DNA of 64,000 nucleotides from Microcebus murinus (taxonomy: Eukaryota; Chordata; Mammalia; Primates; Cheirogaleidae). This document shows positions 59,670 to 64,000 of the stretch, piece after piece. Both the position numbers and the translations under genes were made by a program. Numbering within the stretch: the first letter of the stretch is position 1; the number at the start of each line of letters is the position of its first letter. The notes beneath the pieces were generated by a model. That model worked only from the letters and a program-made list of their open reading frames with translations, made no database searches and was not told where the DNA came from. The stretch is from assembly GCF_040939455.1 (NCBI RefSeq), contig NC_134129.1, forward strand, positions 18,022,501 through 18,086,500. Reading direction: 5' to 3'.

Positions 59670-59710
59670 CCTCACTCCAGGAGCCTGAGGTTCTTTGCAC
59701 AAACTTCTTT

Positions 59711-59890
59711 TTTTTTTTTTAATTTTTTTCTATATATTTTCAGTTGTCCAATTAATTTCTTTCTGTTTTTAGTAGAGACGGGGGTCTCGCTCTTGCTCAG
59801 GCTGGTCTCGAACTCCTGATCTTGAGCAGTCCTCCCGCCTCGGCCTCCCAGAGTGCTAGGATGACAGGCGTGAGCCACCGCGCCCGGCCC
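59711..59890 (-). mobile_element. Alu left arm only, with its own target-site duplication
   Basis: GCACAAACTTCTTT at 59697-59710 and 59891-59904 brackets an antisense left arm plus middle A-rich linker, with no right arm. It integrated as a half element. Confidence 0.93.
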
Positions 59891-59904
59891 GCACAAACTT
59901 CTTT

Positions 59905-61555
59905 AAGGATGTGCCAGTTTTCTTTGCTGTTGTTTTGAGATCTGATAGCCAAATGGGAGGTAGTCCTCTTTATGGGTACCCTCCATAAAGAAGATTTTCA
60001 GGTGCTAGCTTTGGCTTTTGTTTTTTTCTTTGTACCTGAATTTAGTTATTTTCACTAAACTAGCCATATGCTCATAGTCTGTCCCTGTGTGTTTGTCCAC
60101 TGGGTATTTTTGGACAGATATTAAAGTCATGTGGCATTCACATGACATTGTCTGCCTTCTGTTTGCTTGAGAGAGTTATTTCATTTGAAATAAATGTTTC
60201 CGCCCAGAGACAGGGTTGTTTCTGTCCCTATTCCTCACTCAGTCTTTCTGGTACTTGTTGAATACAGCAATATACCATTTATGTATACCTTCTTCCCCTC
60301 ACCTACCCCTTGCAAACCATAGGTTGGGTTTTTTCCCCTGATTTTTGCCCCAACTTGGGTTGGGGTCAGGGGGAGACAGAATTAAAAGACTTTATTTTTC
60401 ATAATACTTATAATAAAAAGAAAAAAGAACAAAATTATCGCTGAATTTTAAATAGTACGTGAATTTTTATGTGTAGTTGTTTTTTTTGTTGTTGTTGTGT
60501 TTTTTTTTGGCTTTTGATGGATATTAATGCCATAAGGAAAGTAGCTTACGTAGCAAGACATTACTGGATACAAGTTAATGTTTAGCTATTTAATTGATGC
60601 TTATTTTTTCAGTCACTAGAATTACGTTGACCCCAGTACAGTAATTAAGTCTGGAAATCTGACGTTATTTCATTTTGTTACCAATAATTTGGAACGTTCA
60701 ACAGTTTGAAATACTGCGTGTGATTTAAGTAGATGGATGAGCGCTTGTCACAAGCCATACTTGGTAACTCTCTCAAGCCAAGAAGCTATTGACAGGACAG
60801 AAATTTGAAATAAAGTATTACTTGATTTGAGATGTCTTAAGCAAAGGGTACTTAATGTGTATATTGAATTCCTCAACGGGTCATGCACTTACTCCTCCTA
60901 GAATAAAAAAAAAAAAAAACAAAGGAAAGAAGAAGGGAAAGAAGAGAGGTAGGGAAGGAAGAAAGAAGAAACAGAAAGAAGGAAGGAAGGAAGGAAAAAG
61001 GAAAGAAAAGAATGTTCTTTGAGTGACAGCTTAACATAACGAAAAATAATTCTTCTGTAACATTACCTTGTAATGCTCACATGATAGGACCTCCTGCAAT
61101 TTATCCTAACTGTTCATCTCTCTCAACTCTAGAGTTTGTATGGGCAGGATAAAATCTCTCCTGCTTATCGTTATAATCCATGGCACAGGGCTTGGCATAG
61201 AGGAATTGCCAGATATCTGTCTCTCTGTCTCTGTAGTCAATGAATGACATCAATCCCTCTTCTGATAGCTCTGAAATTACTTTTATTTTTTAATGGAAAA
61301 AGGACAGAATGCAGGACTGTGTGTGTGGCGGGGTAGAGTCTGTTAGCAAAGTGTGGCCAAATATTCAACAATACTGAAAACAGTCTGAGTGCCTACCTAG
61401 GACCTTCCTTCCTAACTCTCCTGAAAGTTCCGGGCTTTGAATCTTTGCTATGCTTATGGTGAAGAAAGGCATGCCAAAAAAAACCACAAAAGGGGCTAGA
61501 TGCAACTGGGGGTTTTGCCTGAGACTCTCTAGACAGCTCTTAAAATACTGTTTCC
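59905..61555. other. Intron with weak ancient repeat traces
   Basis: A purine-rich stretch at 60904-61010. At 61120-61250 'ccatggcacagggcttggca' and 'gtcaatgaatgac' look like an L2 or MIR end. No CORIN exon seen. Confidence 0.45.
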
Positions 61556-61655
61556 CAAGAGCTTCTGTTTCAATGGTTATGGGGTCATGCCCAGAGAATC
61601 AGCATTTTGAAAGCTCCCCAGGGTTCTGCTTGGGTTGAAAAACAACGGGTCGAGA
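61556..61655 (-). mobile_element. MER5-like hAT fragment, antisense
   Basis: 'agaatcagcattttgaaagc' and 'tccccagggttctgcttggg' resemble the reverse strand of MER5-type elements; the ends are not clear. Confidence 0.4.
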
Positions 61656-61959
61656 TGGTCAAATCTACATTAGCTGATGTGACCACAAGCTCCCAAGCGG
61701 GGACAGTGCAGTGTGGCTGGCTCGGAGTGCAAAGGACTGTCCACAATGAAAGCTCCCCCCGTCCCTGGCACTGTGGCCAATAAACGCCCATGCCTTTGAT
61801 CCCGGCCCACGCTGGCCAGGGAGGAAGTGGGAATGAGGGAAAGGAGAAAGGGACTGATGGAAAACAGACCTTGCCTTGGTGGTTGGAGTCTGCCACTGAC
61901 AAATGTTCTAAATCAAATGCATTGGGCCACTGTGAAGAAATGCTTGTTGAGAACCGGCT

Positions 61960-62890
61960 GCAGGCCAGGGTTCACAGGCCCTGAGAGTAGAGCAGTGAAC
62001 GAGCCCAGCAAAGCCCCTGCAATCCCTGGGAGAACATTCTGGGGCCCAAGACAGGGAATAGACGAACAGACAGATCAATGTCACTGATATCAATGAATAC
62101 CGTGTTTCCCTGAAAATAAGACAGGGTCTTATATTTATTTTCCCTCAAGAAGACACCCTAGGGCTTATTTTCAGGGGATGTGTTTTTTTTTTTTTTTTAA
62201 GCACGGTACAACCATCTACATTGATTCAAATAGAGTGAAGTCGTCTTCTTCTGGAGCATCATCCTCACTCTCCAAACCCCGAATCCCATCCTGAATGTCT
62301 TGCGACTCTGTTTCCTTTAGAACCACTGGCCCCGATCTCTCCTGTGGAGCACTAGAGCTCTCACGGGGCGGATGAGAAGGGCTGCTCGTGTTCTTTCGCG
62401 CTCCGCGATGACACGCATGGGTTGTGCAGATGGGCTGCACAGCCACGCCCGTCACTAGGGCTGCTTTTCATAGCCACGCCCACCACTAGGGCTGATTTTC
62501 ATAGCCACGCCCATCACTCGGGCTGCTTTTCATAGCCACGCCCATCACTAGGGCTGCTTTTCATAGCCACGCCCATCACTCGGGCTGATTTTCGGGGTAG
62601 GGCTTCTATTGCGCACATGCTTAGAAATCCTGCTAGGGCTTGTTTGATGAGTAGGTCTTATTTTCAGGGAAACGTGGTATTATGAGAAGAAAATGGGAGC
62701 AGGGTCAAGGGTAGAGTGATCAGGATAAAGAAAGGCTTAGATGCGGTGGTCAGGGAGGGCAGTCTGAGAGGTGATGCGTGAGTTGAGAGCTGGGAGAAGA
62801 GAAGGAGCAAAGGTGGGAGCCGTGTGAGAGCTGGCGCACCGCAGGGAAGAACTCCTGAGTTGGAGATGCCCTGGGCATCACACTATGATC
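61960..62890. mobile_element. Ancient dispersed repeat split by transposon copy 7
   Basis: 'agagtagagcagtgaacgag' on the left and 'gtggtcagggagggcagtct' on the right are in the order of the same old repeat type as 15170-15760. The miniature transposon sits between them. Confidence 0.5.
62098..62679 (-). mobile_element. TA-flanked miniature DNA transposon, copy 7
   Basis: Ends CCGTGTTTCCCT and AGGGAAACGTGG, TA at 62098-62099 and 62678-62679. Five 31-bp repeats. Minus-strand open frame 62216-62455 (79 codons, ends FTLFESM), almost the same as copies 3 and 4. Confidence 0.88.
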
Positions 62891-64000
62891 ATACTATGAT
62901 ACTAATACACATACTATGATCATACTATGACACTAATATATCATACTGTGATCATACTATGATACTGATACATCATACTATGATCATACTATGACACTAA
63001 TACATCATACTGTGATCATACTATGATATTAATACATCATGCTATGATCATACTATGATACTAATGCACATTGTGATCATGCTATGATACTAATACATCA
63101 TACTATGATCATACTATACTGATACATCATACTATGATCATGCTATGACACATACATCATACTGTGATCATACTATGACACTAATACATGATACTATGAT
63201 CATACTGTAATACTGACACATCGTACTATGATCATACCATGATACTAACACATCATGCTATGACCATACTATGATACTAATACAACATAGTATGATACTA
63301 AAACATCATACTATGATCATACCATGATACTAACACATCATGCTATGATCATACTATGATAGTAATACAACATTCTATGATCATACTATGACACTAATAC
63401 AACATACTATGATACCAATACATCATACTAGGACCATACTATGATACTAATACATCATACTAGGATCATACTATGATACCAATACATCATACTAGAACCA
63501 TACTATGATACTAATACATCATACTAGGACCATACTATGATACTAATACATCATACTAGGACCATACTATGATACTAATACATCATACTAGGACCATACT
63601 ATGATACTAATACATCATACTAGGACCATACTATGATACTAATGCATCATACTAGGACCATACTATGATACTAATACATCATACTAGGACCATACTATGA
63701 TACTAATGCATCATACTAGGACCATACTATGATACTAATACATCATACTAGGACCATACTATGATACTAATGCATCATACTAGGACCATACTATGATACT
63801 AATACATCATACTAGGACCATACTATGATACTAATGCATCATACTAGGACCATACTATGATACTAATACATCATACTAGGACCATACTATGACACTAAAG
63901 CATCATACTAGGAGCATACTATGATACTAATACATCATACTAGGATCATACTATGATACAAGTACATCATACTACGATCATGCTCTGACACCAAGACGAC
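62884..64000. repeat. 32-bp satellite array, open at the window end
   Basis: Unit 'catactatgatactaataca' plus 'tcatactaggac'. The first ~500 bases are irregular ('tatgatcatac' form); from about 63420 the units are regular, and from 63600 'aatacatc' and 'aatgcatc' units alternate, giving a 64-bp dimer. The array continues beyond 64000. Confidence 0.97.

Overview
The window is about 64 kb of primate nuclear DNA, and the single gene I can support is the middle-to-3' part of CORIN on the + strand. CORIN encodes corin, the membrane-anchored serine protease that converts pro-atrial natriuretic peptide. The Alu elements have the strepsirrhine form: left arms read 'cctagcactctgggaggcc', then 'tagaaagaaattaattggcc', and right arms end 'gctaggctgacgccac'. 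The host is therefore a lemur or lorisoid, more likely a lemur. That species call is inference from the repeats.

Gene: eleven coding exons lie in order between 4658 and 46580. They encode LDL-receptor class A repeat 5, a Cys-rich linker, the second frizzled domain (two exons), LDLRA repeats 6, 7 and 8, the SRCR domain (three exons, one only 50 nt), and the activation site plus the catalytic-His exon of the trypsin-like domain. Every acceptor is AG, every donor is GT, phases join without a break, and the 1,408 coding bases hold no stop or frameshift. By human numbering this is about residues 379-847. Earlier exons (cytoplasmic tail, membrane segment, frizzled 1, LDLRA 1-4) and later ones (catalytic Asp and Ser, 3' UTR) were not found and presumably lie outside.

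The rest is intron, dominated by repeats. There are about 31 Alu copies, many with clean target-site duplications. Seven copies plus one fragment belong to a TA-flanked miniature DNA transposon that carries an internal 31-bp tandem repeat and a recurring ~66-79 codon reading frame. There are also two hAT-like elements, a Tigger-type element split by an Alu, a broken mariner, L1 fragments, two MLT1-type LTR fragments and MIR remnants. Large tandem arrays are: a 1.5-kb TG/GAGTG array (3.0-4.55 kb), an Alu with a ~155-bp AT-rich internal tandem (10.5-11.2 kb), an octamer array (23.06-23.17 kb), a 1.26-kb polypyrimidine tract (23.46-24.72 kb), a 4.1-kb minisatellite (46.69-50.81 kb), a purine-rich Alu tail (53.2-53.5 kb) and a 32-bp satellite running off the window end (62.88-64.0 kb).

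Most striking: (1) the 4.1-kb minisatellite grew from a short piece of an L1 and shows a higher-order period of 1,631 bp; it begins about 110 bp past the splice donor of the catalytic-His exon. (2) Its locus is a duplicated copy of 39.08-40.07 kb, sharing the L1 piece, unique flank and the same transposon insertion. (3) The miniature transposon family. (4) One Alu-transposon-Alu chimera inside a single pair of target-site duplications. I found no convincing new coding system; the novelty is repeat architecture close to CORIN exons.
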